Shown here: positions 8,277 to 16,066 of the stretch, in pieces
Numbering within the stretch: the stretch's first letter is position 1
How the letters are laid out: every line of letters starts with the position of its first letter
Source: an uncultured Oscillospiraceae bacterium
Lineage (GTDB): Bacteria; Bacillota; Clostridia; Oscillospirales; Oscillospiraceae
Reading direction: 5' to 3'
DNA: 22,683 bases
Assembly: GCA_900754515.1 (NCBI GenBank)
Contig: CAAEDD010000211.1
Span: 1 to 22,683, forward strand
Notes under the pieces: model-generated
Database searches by the model: none
What the model was told of the DNA's origin: nothing
The model's input: only the letters and a program-made list of their open reading frames with translations
Position numbers and translations under genes: made by a program

Positions 8277-8314
8277 CAAGTGCCTATGGGTTTATTTTAT
8301 TTGTTTGCCTTTCC

Positions 8315-9547
8315 TCAGTCTGCAACCTTCTGGCTGCCGCCGGAGGTCCAGGTGTTGTTAGCGGTATCGGCGATCTTGATGAAGGCGGTGTCACGGACGG
8401 CGTCTCCATTCACATCGTCAAAGGCGATGCTGCCGGTAACGCCATCGTACTGGACATCCCACAGAGCGGCCTGGACAGCGGTGGAGTCGGTGCTGCCGGC
8501 GGCCTTGAGGGCCTCAAGAGCTACATAGTAGGCGTCATAGCCCATGACGGAGACGGCTGCGATGTTGTCGTTGCCGCCGTTGTTGGTGAGGTTCTCGGAG
8601 CTGGAGTTTATGAACTCTTTGAAGCCTGCGTCAAACTCGGGGTTGGCGCCGTCGGCGTAGAAGGTGGAGACACGCAGGTCAACGCTGCTGCCCTGAGCGG
8701 CCTCAAGAACGGTGTTGTTGTCAAGAGTGTCGGAGCCCAAGATGGGGGTGGTCAGGCCCATGTCCTTGGCCAGGGCCACTATCTGGGTGGAGTAGGCTAT
8801 GGATACGGGGCAGAAAATAACGTCGGCGCCCTCAGACTGAGCCTTGTTCAGATAGCTGGTAAAGTCGGAGTTATTCTGGGGGAAGTTGTCCTTGGTGACA
8901 GTGCCGCCCAGAGCCACGAAGGCCTCCTCGAAGTAGTTCATCAGGCCGTTATCATACTCGTTGCCCAGCTCGCCCAGCAGGTAGGCCTTGGTGGCGCCCA
9001 GCTGCTCAAAAGCGTAGTTGGCAAGAACGGTGCCCTGGAATGGGTCAAGGAAGCAGATGCGGAAGTAGTAGTCATTGCCGGCAGTGACCTGGGGGTTGGT
9101 GCAGGTGACGCCGATGGCGGGAATCTGAGCTTCCTCAAAGGTGGGGCCTGCAGCAATGGCTGCAGAAGAACCGTAGGTACCCAGAACAACGCTCACGCCC
9201 TCAGATACCAGCTGAGCCGCGGCAGTGGGTGCACGGTCAGCGGAAGAGGCATTGTCAGCGGGAACCAGCTGGACGGTATACTCAACTCCGCCAATCTCAA
9301 CGGTGGGGGTCAGGTAGTTGGCATACTGCATGCCCAGATACTCCTGTTTGCCGCCTGCTCCGGAGTCGCCGGTCAGGGGCTCAAATACGCCTATCTTGAC
9401 CACGTTTTCGCCGGCAGGTGCCTCAGCGGCAGATGTGTCGGCAGTGGAAGCATCGTCAGCGGGAGCCTCAGCAACGGGCGCACCGCCGCATGCGCACAGA
9501 GCAAAAACCATGATCAGTGCAAGTGCAAGTGCAATAACTTTTTTCAT
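8315..9547 (-). CDS. livK: Branched-chain amino acid-type solute-binding lipoprotein
   Basis: A 410-residue extracellular binding protein anchored by a lipid. The N-terminus has a short Lys-Lys head, a hydrophobic core and a lipobox LCAC with lipidated Cys20, then an Ala/Ser/Asp/Thr-rich linker to about residue 48. The rest is a type 1 periplasmic-binding fold (Leu/Ile/Val-binding protein family), starting VVKIGVFEPLTGDSGAGGKQ. AGGAGG lies 7 bases before the ATG. First gene of the livKHMGF operon. The substrate is probably a branched-chain amino acid, but relatives bind other amino acids, amides or urea, so the ligand is inferred. Confidence 0.93.
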   Translation of the reverse strand: MKKVIALALALIMVFALCACGGAPVAEAPADDASTADTSAAEAPAGENVVKIGVFEPLTGDSGAGGKQEYLGMQYANYLTPTVEIGGVEYTVQLVPADNASSADRAPTAAAQLVSEGVSVVLGTYGSSAAIAAGPTFEEAQIPAIGVTCTNPQVTAGNDYYFRICFLDPFQGTVLANYAFEQLGATKAYLLGELGNEYDNGLMNYFEEAFVALGGTVTKDNFPQNNSDFTSYLNKAQSEGADVIFCPVSIAYSTQIVALAKDMGLTTPILGSDTLDNNTVLEAAQGSSVDLRVSTFYADGANPEFDAGFKEFINSSSENLTNNGGNDNIAAVSVMGYDAYYVALEALKAAGSTDSTAVQAALWDVQYDGVTGSIAFDDVNGDAVRDTAFIKIADTANNTWTSGGSQKVAD

Positions 9548-9627
9548 TTTTGTTCCTCCTGTTTGGATTATTACTACGCCTAGTGTCCTTATATTGCGAA
9601 CACTTGTAGCTCAGTAACGATATTTTG

Positions 9628-9656
9628 ATTATGAACTATAGGCAAATAAATTTCAA
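9628..9656 (-). promoter_or_regulatory. Sigma-A-type promoter of the liv operon
   Basis: TTGAAA (-35, 9651-9656) and CATAAT (-10, 9628-9633) are 17 bases apart on the minus strand, giving a leader of roughly 75 bases before the binding-protein ATG. AT-rich DNA just upstream, including two copies of AAATTTATC, could serve as an UP element. Confidence 0.6.
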
Positions 9657-9707
9657 TATTGTTAAATGACCAAATTCGTTTTTAAAAATTTATCAAATTT
9701 ATCTAAA

Positions 9708-10907
9708 TTATACAATTTTTGGGCCTGTTCTCCAATCCTGTCCGGCCTTTCTGTCTTCCTGGGACGAATACAGCAGGGTATACATGTCATGAGCCGATGC
9801 GCCCAGGGCGAACACATTTTCGGCCTCACGCCCAAGATGTTTGACTGAAGCAGGCTTATTGACCACAGATATTGTGCTTTTATTGTCAATATTTCGCAGA
9901 AAATCGCATCCTTTTTCGTTTGCAGCCAACAGTCTGGCATAAGGAGGATTTCCATCAGCCATCCCCTTATTTATTCCCAAGGCTGCGCAAAGGCACATAC
10001 GCCTGGCTCTGGCCTGGGGTATTCGCCTGGCGGCGGCAGCCTCGACTATCTTTCCCAGCGAGACATTTGTTCTTACAGCGCCGTACAGTCTCTGTCCAGC
10101 ACCATCTCCACCGTCCGGCAGACGGATAAAGTCATTTTCCTTCAGCATACGAAGCCTGGACAAAATAACAAGTTGTATACGCTCCTGGTCGAGGGCAGTC
10201 CTCCCCTGCTCCAGCTCCCGACAAAAGATTTCCATAGCAGCCGCAGGTATATGCATATCCGGAGCTATTCCACGGCGAAGCATCTCCCTCAACTCCGAAG
10301 CGGATCTAAACTCTCCATCTCCCTTTTCATCGTGGCTGCAGCCGCGGCGCACCATAGTAAATGGAGTCATGGAGGATTTGAGCTGTTTAATGGCTTTTAT
10401 ATACTCTACGGCCAGGATATTGTTGGGCTTTTCAAGCAGTATAGCCGTATCACCCAAAACATCGGCCAGCACCTCCTGGCGGGCAGAGGCAAAAGACAAT
10501 TTTGGTTTTTGGGACATTCGGTTTTTTATTTCTTCTATTACACCAGAATCCGTAAGGCAGCCCGCCAATAACTCCAGGCTTTTCACTGCTCCATGCTCGC
10601 TGCCAAAGCTGAGATGAGTGCAGCCCAATCCGGACAGCATGTAAACTGCTCCCCTGGCAAAACCTTCAGCTGAGGAAACGGCCCATGGCAAAGGCAGTTC
10701 AAAAACCAGGTCGGCTCCGCAGCGGCAAGCCGCCTCAGCCCGGGCAAACTTGGTAAAAGCCGCCGCTTCGCCTCTCTGCACATAGTCCCCGGACATAGCG
10801 CAAACAACCACTGAATTCTCACCCAAGGCAGCTCTGCTGGCCGCTATCTGCCAGGCGTGGCCCTTGTGGAATGGATTATATTCGCAGACTATCCCGATTA
10901 TGTTCAT
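9708..10907 (-). CDS. tmcAL: tRNA(Met) cytidine acetate ligase TmcAL
   Basis: A 399-residue cytosolic nucleotidyltransferase-fold enzyme (YlbM family) that uses ATP and free acetate to make N4-acetylcytidine at the wobble base of elongator tRNA-Met. The N-terminal GIVCEYNPFHKGH contains the HxGH nucleotide-binding motif (His14, His17), followed by AMSGDYVQRGEAA and FGSEHG, all typical of the family. Length is normal. AAGGAG stands 5 bases before the ATG. The gene is divergent from acetate kinase, so two enzymes that handle acetate share one control region. No terminator is visible after it; the next 50 bases run into the liv promoter. Confidence 0.92.
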   Translation of the reverse strand: MNIIGIVCEYNPFHKGHAWQIAASRAALGENSVVVCAMSGDYVQRGEAAAFTKFARAEAACRCGADLVFELPLPWAVSSAEGFARGAVYMLSGLGCTHLSFGSEHGAVKSLELLAGCLTDSGVIEEIKNRMSQKPKLSFASARQEVLADVLGDTAILLEKPNNILAVEYIKAIKQLKSSMTPFTMVRRGCSHDEKGDGEFRSASELREMLRRGIAPDMHIPAAAMEIFCRELEQGRTALDQERIQLVILSRLRMLKENDFIRLPDGGDGAGQRLYGAVRTNVSLGKIVEAAAARRIPQARARRMCLCAALGINKGMADGNPPYARLLAANEKGCDFLRNIDNKSTISVVNKPASVKHLGREAENVFALGASAHDMYTLLYSSQEDRKAGQDWRTGPKIV

Positions 10908-10918
10908 GGTTTCTCCTT

Positions 10919-10948
10919 CGGGGCAAAAAGGACTTGCATTTTTCCCCG
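10919..10948 (-). promoter_or_regulatory. Stem-loop next to the tmcAL ribosome binding site
   Basis: CGGGG plus AAAAA pair with TTTTT plus CCCCG (10-bp stem, one bulged C at 10924). On the minus strand the stem ends directly before the AAGGAG of tmcAL, and on the plus strand it covers the likely -35 of ackA. It could affect tmcAL translation or be a protein-binding site; its role is inferred. Confidence 0.35.
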
Positions 10949-10961
10949 TTTGTATTAAAAT
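10934..10961 (+). promoter_or_regulatory. Probable ackA promoter
   Basis: TTGCAT (10934-10939) and TAAAAT (10956-10961) are 16 bases apart, about 70 bases before the ackA ATG. Spacing is one short of ideal, so this is a moderate prediction. Confidence 0.45.
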
Positions 10962-11030
10962 AAATAAGGTAGAGTTCCACCATGATTTTACTCAAGGAAA
11001 AGAACATTTACAATAGAAAGGAACAAAATA

Positions 11031-12230
11031 ATGAAAATTCTTGTTATCAACGCCGGCAGCTCCTCCCTGAAATACCAGCTCATAGACATGGAGACCGAGC
11101 AGGTCATTGCCAAGGGTCTTTGCGAGCGTATCGGCATCGACGGTCATCTGAAGCATACCCCCATGATTGGCGGCAAGAGCGTGTTCAATGAGGATGTGCC
11201 AATGCCCACCCATGCTGAAGCCATCGCCGCAGTCATTGACAAGCTCACCAGCAAGGAGTACGGCGTGGTCAGCTCCATGAAAGAGATCGATGCTGTCGGT
11301 CACCGCGTGGTCCATGGCGGCGAGAAGTTTGCCTGTTCCGTTAAAATAGATGATTCCGTAATGGCAGCCCTTGAGGAGTGCACACCCTTTGCTCCTCTGC
11401 ATAATCCCGCCAACATTACCGGCATCAACGCCTGCAAGGCAGTCATGGGCGACGTTCCCATGGTGGCCGTGTTTGATACCGCCTTCCACCAGACCATGCC
11501 CGGCAAGGCTTTTACTTACGCCATTCCTTATGAGTACTACAAGAATGACGGCATCCGCCGCTATGGTTTCCATGGCACTTCCCACCGCTACGTCTCCGCC
11601 CGCTGTGCTGAGCTGATGGGCAAGCCCATTGAAGATCTGAAGATTATCTCCTGTCACATGGGCAACGGTTCCTCCGTCTGTGCCATAAACGGCGGCAAGA
11701 GCGTGGACACCTCCATGGGCTTTACTCCCCTCGTCGGCCTGCCCATGGGCACCCGCTGCGGCGATCTGGATGCCGGCGTTATCCAGTTCCTTATGAATAA
11801 ATATGGCTTCAGCATTGATGAAATGCTGAACATTCTCAACAAGAAGTCCGGCGTTCTTGGCGTCTCCGGTGTCTCCTCCGACTTCAGAGACCTGGACGCC
11901 GCTGCCGCAGATGGCAACGAGAGAGCCCAGCTGGCTCTGGACATGTTCCACTACTGGGTGGCAAAGGTCGCCGGTTCCTATGTGGCAGCCATGAACGGCG
12001 TAGATGCCATCATCTTCACCGCCGGCGTTGGAGAGAACAGCCCCGAAACCCGCAAAGCCATTTGCGACTACTTCGGCTATCTGGGCATTACCATAGATGA
12101 CAAGGCCAACTCCAAGCGTGGCGAGGATATAATGATATCCACTCCCGACTCCAAGGTCAAGGTCTTTGTAATCCCCACCAACGAGGAGCTGGTCATTGCC
12201 AGAGACACCCGCGATATAATCGGCGGCTGA
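11031..12230 (+). CDS. ackA: Acetate kinase
   Basis: A 399-residue enzyme that converts acetyl phosphate and ADP to acetate and ATP, the substrate-level phosphorylation step of acetate fermentation. Motifs in order: VINAGSSSLKYQL (Asn7), GHRVVHGGEKF (Arg92), AVFDTAFHQTMP (Asp149), YGFHGTSHRYVS (His181), HMGNGSSVCAI, GTRCGDLDAG (Arg242), FTAGVGENS and NEELVIARDT (Glu385). All catalytic positions are present and the length is normal. AAAGGAACAAAATA precedes the ATG. Codons are strongly biased to C/G-ending forms, as expected for a highly expressed gene. Phosphotransacetylase is not next to it. Confidence 0.98.
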   Translation: MKILVINAGSSSLKYQLIDMETEQVIAKGLCERIGIDGHLKHTPMIGGKSVFNEDVPMPTHAEAIAAVIDKLTSKEYGVVSSMKEIDAVGHRVVHGGEKFACSVKIDDSVMAALEECTPFAPLHNPANITGINACKAVMGDVPMVAVFDTAFHQTMPGKAFTYAIPYEYYKNDGIRRYGFHGTSHRYVSARCAELMGKPIEDLKIISCHMGNGSSVCAINGGKSVDTSMGFTPLVGLPMGTRCGDLDAGVIQFLMNKYGFSIDEMLNILNKKSGVLGVSGVSSDFRDLDAAAADGNERAQLALDMFHYWVAKVAGSYVAAMNGVDAIIFTAGVGENSPETRKAICDYFGYLGITIDDKANSKRGEDIMISTPDSKVKVFVIPTNEELVIARDTRDIIGG

Positions 12231-12259
12231 GTTTTCGCTCCGCTGAACACCTGATTTTC

Positions 12260-12289
12260 AAACCGGCACGGTTTTACCGTGCCGGTTTT
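12260..12289 (+). terminator. Rho-independent terminator of ackA
   Basis: AAACCGGCACGG and CCGTGCCGGTTT form a perfect 12-bp GC-rich stem with a 5-base loop, ending in TTTT, 30 bases after the ackA stop. Confidence 0.9.
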
Positions 12290-12337
12290 CATATCCGCAG
12301 GCACTCCGGATAATCCATCCACGGCAAAATAAGACAT

Positions 12338-12386
12338 AAAAAACGGCAGCCACATAATCCTTCAGGATTTTTGGACTGCCGCTTTT
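12338..12386 (-). terminator. Terminator of the nucleotide-sugar dehydratase gene
   Basis: On the minus strand GCGGCAG pairs with CTGCCG, a smaller hairpin (AATCC/GGATT) sits in the loop, and TTTTTT follows. The plus strand also ends in CTTTTTAG, so it may work from both sides as a back-up for ackA. It lies about 30 bases after the stop codon at 12417. Confidence 0.75.
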
Positions 12387-12416
12387 TAGTGTTCAAAATT
12401 ATGTAAACCTTCCGCC

Positions 12417-14330
12417 TCACACCTCTATGGTATCTTTAGGGTTCACAGCGCCGGGTATGGGCTCATACATCATGTCCGCCGGCTCTTTTATTATTCCAAG
12501 CATACATTCTCTCACCTGGGCATTGGAAGCATACAGAACTCCCCGAAGGGTTTCCAGCTTTTCCTCTATCTCCTGAGGCGTATAAATTACCTGGTGTCCT
12601 ATGTATATGAGTTTGTTATCCGTCTTCTGCAATCCCTCGGATTTAAGCAGCAGCTCCTCATACAGCTTTTCGCCCGGACGCAGCCCGATATACTCTATTT
12701 TGATATCCACATCCGGCTCAAAACCACTGAGGCGTATCATTTTCCGGGCCATATCGTCTATACGCACAGGCTCGCCCATATCCAGCACGAAAACCTCGCC
12801 GCCTTCTGCATAGGCTCCGGCCTGGAGTATCAGCGAAACGGCTTCGGGGATAGTCATAAAGAAGCGGGTGACACGCTTGTCCGTAACGGTTACCGGGCCG
12901 CCCTCGGCTATCTGCTTTTTAAATAGAGGTATCACGCTGCCGTTGCTGCCAAGCACGTTGCCGAAGCGGACGGCAATATACTTTGTGTGGTTCCGTCCGT
13001 TCATGGACTGCACCACCATCTCACACATACGTTTTGAAGCGCCCATTACATTGGTGGGATTCACAGCCTTATCTGTGGATATAAGTATAAACAGGCCTGT
13101 CCCAAACTCCCCGGCGGCCTTGGCCACATTGTAAGTTCCAAATATGTTGTTCTTTATCGCCTCCGCAGGGCTGTCTTCCATAAGCGGCACATGCTTGTGA
13201 GCCGCTGCATGGCAGACCACATCCGGCCTGTAGGTATCAAACACATAGCGCACACGGCGCTCGTCCCTGACAGAACCTATCAGTGTGACAAGATCAAGCT
13301 GAGGGTAGCGACGTTTCAGCTCCATCTGGATGTCATAGGCGTTGTTTTCATAGATATCGAAAATTATAAGGCGGCTGGGTGACAATGCCGCCACCTGACG
13401 GCAGAGCTCGCTGCCAATGGATCCGCCTCCTCCGGTAACGAGTACGGTTTTCCCTTGGATCTTATCCCTTATTGCCGCGTTGTCCGTGTGCACCTGGGTT
13501 CTTCCCAGCAGGTCCTCAATGCTCACGGTCTTAATTTGGGTAAGGGTGACCTCTCCGTTTATCAGCTTGTCCAGAGAAGGCAGGGTCTTCAGCTGAGCCC
13601 CGGTATGGCTGCATATCTCAAGAATCTCATTTCTTACCTTATCGGGAGCTGAGGGAATGCAGAAAATGATGTCCTCAATGTCATAGCGCTTGGCGGCTTC
13701 AATAATTTTGTCCCGGCCGCCAACAACCTTTATTCCCCTTACACGGCTGCCCGCCTTACTTGGGTCATCATCGATAAGGCACAGAACCCGGTTCTTGGCA
13801 TGAGGGTTATTTTCCAGCTCCCGTATAACCAGCACCGCACCGTCTCCGGCGCCGATAAGCATGGTACGGCGCAGCTTGCCGTCTTTGGCGGCATTGTGGG
13901 CAATTATATTCCGCCGCACCTGCCGGTAGGCCACACGGGAAGCCGCTATGGCAAGGAACAGCACCACCATATAAATAAATGGGAAACTCCTTGGAAACAG
14001 ACAGCCCATGAGCTTTACCGCCATGTAATACAGGGCGGAGGCACAGGCAGAGGCAAAGCCCATGGATATGAGTTCCCGCTCTCCTGCATATTCCCAGGCA
14101 CTGCTGTATAGTCCGAAGATCTTGAACATGAGCAGGGCGCTGATTGTCCCAGGTATTGCGCCCATGCGCAAAGTGTGGAAGAATCCGTGAATGGCCGTGT
14201 CCTCAATGGAAAAATCCATGCGCAGCATGATTGCCAAAAAGGCAGATAGATTGATTATTAATATATCAATGATTATAATTCCAAAAAGGCGCAGTTCATG
14301 TCCTGTGTTTGATTTGTTATTGGCTTTCAT
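12417..14330 (-). CDS. Membrane-bound NDP-sugar 4,6-dehydratase / polysaccharide biosynthesis protein (CapD/WbpM/FlaA1 family)
   Basis: A 637-residue protein anchored by about four membrane segments (residues 15-37, 58-75, 92-110, 116-134), then a nucleotide-binding domain (LIGAGDGAVLVIREL, 158-172) and a short-chain dehydrogenase domain starting at TGGGGSIGSE (299-308). The stretch STDKAVNPTNVMGASKR (418-434) carries the Met-xxx-Lys form of the active site used by WbpM/PglF-type UDP-GlcNAc 4,6-dehydratases in place of Tyr-xxx-Lys. The reaction would start synthesis of deoxy-amino sugars for glycan or glycoprotein. Length fits the family. No glycosyltransferase or aminotransferase stands beside it, so the product is open. 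AGAGGT precedes the ATG. Confidence 0.9.
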   Translation of the reverse strand: MKANNKSNTGHELRLFGIIIIDILIINLSAFLAIMLRMDFSIEDTAIHGFFHTLRMGAIPGTISALLMFKIFGLYSSAWEYAGERELISMGFASACASALYYMAVKLMGCLFPRSFPFIYMVVLFLAIAASRVAYRQVRRNIIAHNAAKDGKLRRTMLIGAGDGAVLVIRELENNPHAKNRVLCLIDDDPSKAGSRVRGIKVVGGRDKIIEAAKRYDIEDIIFCIPSAPDKVRNEILEICSHTGAQLKTLPSLDKLINGEVTLTQIKTVSIEDLLGRTQVHTDNAAIRDKIQGKTVLVTGGGGSIGSELCRQVAALSPSRLIIFDIYENNAYDIQMELKRRYPQLDLVTLIGSVRDERRVRYVFDTYRPDVVCHAAAHKHVPLMEDSPAEAIKNNIFGTYNVAKAAGEFGTGLFILISTDKAVNPTNVMGASKRMCEMVVQSMNGRNHTKYIAVRFGNVLGSNGSVIPLFKKQIAEGGPVTVTDKRVTRFFMTIPEAVSLILQAGAYAEGGEVFVLDMGEPVRIDDMARKMIRLSGFEPDVDIKIEYIGLRPGEKLYEELLLKSEGLQKTDNKLIYIGHQVIYTPQEIEEKLETLRGVLYASNAQVRECMLGIIKEPADMMYEPIPGAVNPKDTIEV

Positions 14331-14390
14331 GCTAGACCTCTTTTCAGGTTCGGGTGAGACGGCGATATTTTATCATACGTCAGACAAGGT

Positions 14391-14419
14391 ATTATACGCT
14401 ATTACGTCACTTTTCGCAA
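14391..14419 (-). promoter_or_regulatory. Sigma-A-type promoter of the dehydratase gene
   Basis: TTGCGA (-35, 14414-14419), 17-base spacer, perfect TATAAT (-10, 14391-14396) on the minus strand, about 60 bases upstream of the ATG. Confidence 0.7.
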
Positions 14420-14481
14420 GTGTAATAATAGGTAGTACCGGATATTTGCCTATGGTAAACCATCTGAATTTTCTTTGCCCT

Positions 14482-15108
14482 TCAGTCCCGGCGCACACGC
14501 ACCAGCAACAGTCTGCCTTCCTTGACTTTTATTCTGGCGGTTTTTCCCGGCAAAGGTTCATTGCTGACTCCATACTGGTATTCGCAGTCTATATCCCCGT
14601 TTTCCAATGGGAACTTTGCATTTTCCACAGTAATGCCTTTGGATGTGCCGCTTATATTCAGAAGGGAAAAAAACGGAAATTCCGGACCAACCTCAGCAAT
14701 ATTGTGAGAGATTATCTCCATTTCAGAATAGTCGTCCACAATCAGCCCCCGCTTTCCCAGGGAATCCAGCTTAAGCAATATTGATAAATTTCCAAGAGAG
14801 TGGTCTATCCTTGCCCCTACCACGCCGATCAGGAGAAAGTCGTCAAAGCCCCGCTTTAAAGCCTCCCTGACGGCATAGACGCTGTCCGTGTCGTCCTTTT
14901 CCCTGGGGAGGAATATTGTCTCCACAGGGATAGTAGGAACAGCATGGGAATCAAAATCTCCGATTATCAAATCGGGTTTAACTCCAAGTTTCTCAAGATG
15001 CCTAAGGCCATTGTCACAGAAGATATAATAATCTCCCGGCCTGAGATACCTCTTTACATCATCGTAGCGCTCTATTGCGGCTCCACCTACTATAACACAT
15101 CTGGACAT
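14482..15108 (-). CDS. thiN: Thiamine diphosphokinase
   Basis: A 208-residue cytosolic kinase that transfers pyrophosphate from ATP to thiamine to give the cofactor thiamine diphosphate. Family motifs are FCDNGLRHLEKLG, PDLIIGDFDS (45-54), KDDTD (71-75) and GARIDHSLGN (98-107), which bind ATP, Mg and thiamine, followed by the C-terminal beta domain that forms the dimer. Length is typical. TGAGGTGA precedes the ATG by 5 bases. It appears to be a single-gene unit with its own promoter, and I see no TPP riboswitch in the leader. Confidence 0.93.
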   Translation of the reverse strand: MSRCVIVGGAAIERYDDVKRYLRPGDYYIFCDNGLRHLEKLGVKPDLIIGDFDSHAVPTIPVETIFLPREKDDTDSVYAVREALKRGFDDFLLIGVVGARIDHSLGNLSILLKLDSLGKRGLIVDDYSEMEIISHNIAEVGPEFPFFSLLNISGTSKGITVENAKFPLENGDIDCEYQYGVSNEPLPGKTARIKVKEGRLLLVRVRRD

Positions 15109-15178
15109 ATCTTCACCTCAAAAATATTGCTCTCCGCTTTTCCTTATTTTGCTCCATCAGTCGAGCGAATAAGGACTG

Positions 15179-15217
15179 CCCGTCTTTTTGTTGCCTATTA
15201 TACCCGTCTTTTTTGTT
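15179..15217. repeat. Direct repeats flanking the thiN -10 box
   Basis: CCCGTCTTTTTGTT at 15179-15192 is repeated as CCCGTCTTTTTTGTT at 15203-15217, identical except for one extra T. On the minus strand one copy lies in the promoter spacer and the other covers the likely transcription start. This could be a regulator site; the function is inferred. Confidence 0.4.
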
Positions 15218-15225
15218 CCACGCAA
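15197..15225 (-). promoter_or_regulatory. Sigma-A-type promoter of thiN
   Basis: TTGCGT (-35, 15220-15225), 17-base spacer, perfect TATAAT (-10, 15197-15202) on the minus strand, about 80 bases upstream of the thiN ATG. Confidence 0.6.
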
Positions 15226-15300
15226 GAATATATCCAGATAATGCCGACAGCCCTTACCGCTCAGGCCCTGGAATATACTCCATACATCCATCATAAAAAG

Positions 15301-15335
15301 CAAAAAATAGGAGACACTGTCCTTCCAGCGTCTCC
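15301..15335 (-). terminator. Rho-independent terminator of the sigma factor gene
   Basis: On the minus strand GGAGACGCTG pairs with CAGTGTCTCC (10 bp, one G-U) around a 6-base loop, followed by TATTTTTTG. It lies 33 bases after the sigma factor stop. Confidence 0.85.
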
Positions 15336-15367
15336 CTTTCCCTGTGTCACAGTCAAATATATGATTC

Positions 15368-16066
15368 TCAAAAAGGTGATGCATCCTCACCCAAAGCTGC
15401 CCGCAGTTTTTCCAGGGCTTTTTTCTCAATGCGGGATACATAGCTGCGGCTTATGCCACACAGCTGAGCTGTTTCCCGCTGGGTTCTTGGTTCTCTGCCG
15501 TCAAGTCCATAACGCAGAGAAATTATCTGTGCTTCCCGCTTATCCAGAGTTCTTGCTATACAGCCTCTCAGACAGCCGCAAAGTTCCCTGCTCCCAAGAG
15601 CGTCAGCCAGGTCCTCCTCCATAGCCACAACGTCCATTACAGACAGACCATTGCCCTCACTGTCCACATCCAGAGCATCCGAAAGACTCAGGTCTCCAGC
15701 GGACTTTTTGTTTGACCTGAAATGCATAAGTATCTCATTTTCAATACAACGCGAGGCATAGGTGGCAAGGCGTACGCCCTTATCCGGTTTATAGGTGTTG
15801 ATGCCCTTGATAAGCCCTATGGTTCCGATGGATATCAGGTCGTCAATATCCTCAGTCTGGGTAAAGTATTTTTTGATGATATGGGCCACCAGTCTCAGAT
15901 TGTGCTCCACCAAAATGTTCCGGCTGTCTATATCTCCCTGCATCCAGCGCTCCAGATGCAGCTGTTCCTCTTCCCGGCTCAGAGGCTTTGGAAAAGAGTC
16001 TCCGGGAACTATGCGCAGCATCAGCAAAAAGCTGTTCATCAGCAGTAAAAAAGCGGTTTCCAGCAT
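15368..16066 (-). CDS. sigK: RNA polymerase sporulation sigma factor, SigK type
   Basis: A 232-residue sigma-70 family factor. Region 2 spans about 45-118 (EHNLRLVAHIIKKY, DDLISIGTIGLIKGI, ATYASRCIENEILMHFR), and region 4 about 170-225 ends in a helix-turn-helix (QRETAQLCGISRSYVSRIEKKALEKL). The SFPKPLS stretch and overall match place it with SigK, the late mother-cell sigma factor for spore coat and cortex genes, more than with SigE. The first 20 residues are hydrophobic and look like the membrane-targeting pro-sequence removed by SpoIVFB in Bacillus. The gene is uninterrupted, with no skin-type element. GAGGTGAG precedes the ATG. SigE is the main alternative. Confidence 0.88.
   Translation of the reverse strand: MLETAFLLLMNSFLLMLRIVPGDSFPKPLSREEEQLHLERWMQGDIDSRNILVEHNLRLVAHIIKKYFTQTEDIDDLISIGTIGLIKGINTYKPDKGVRLATYASRCIENEILMHFRSNKKSAGDLSLSDALDVDSEGNGLSVMDVVAMEEDLADALGSRELCGCLRGCIARTLDKREAQIISLRYGLDGREPRTQRETAQLCGISRSYVSRIEKKALEKLRAALGEDASPF

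Noticed and set aside
8249..9583. A 444-codon open frame on the plus strand opposite the binding-protein gene
   Set aside because: It is the antisense shadow of the lipoprotein gene, caused by strong codon bias. The minus-strand product has a lipobox, ribosome binding site, promoter and clear family.
9580..9605. AGTGT/ACACT inverted repeat in the liv leader
   Set aside because: Arms of only 5 bases around a 13-base gap are expected by chance.
10992..11951. A 319-codon minus-strand open frame inside ackA
   Set aside because: Antisense of a highly codon-biased acetate kinase gene. It has no recognisable protein features, while the plus-strand product carries all AckA catalytic motifs.
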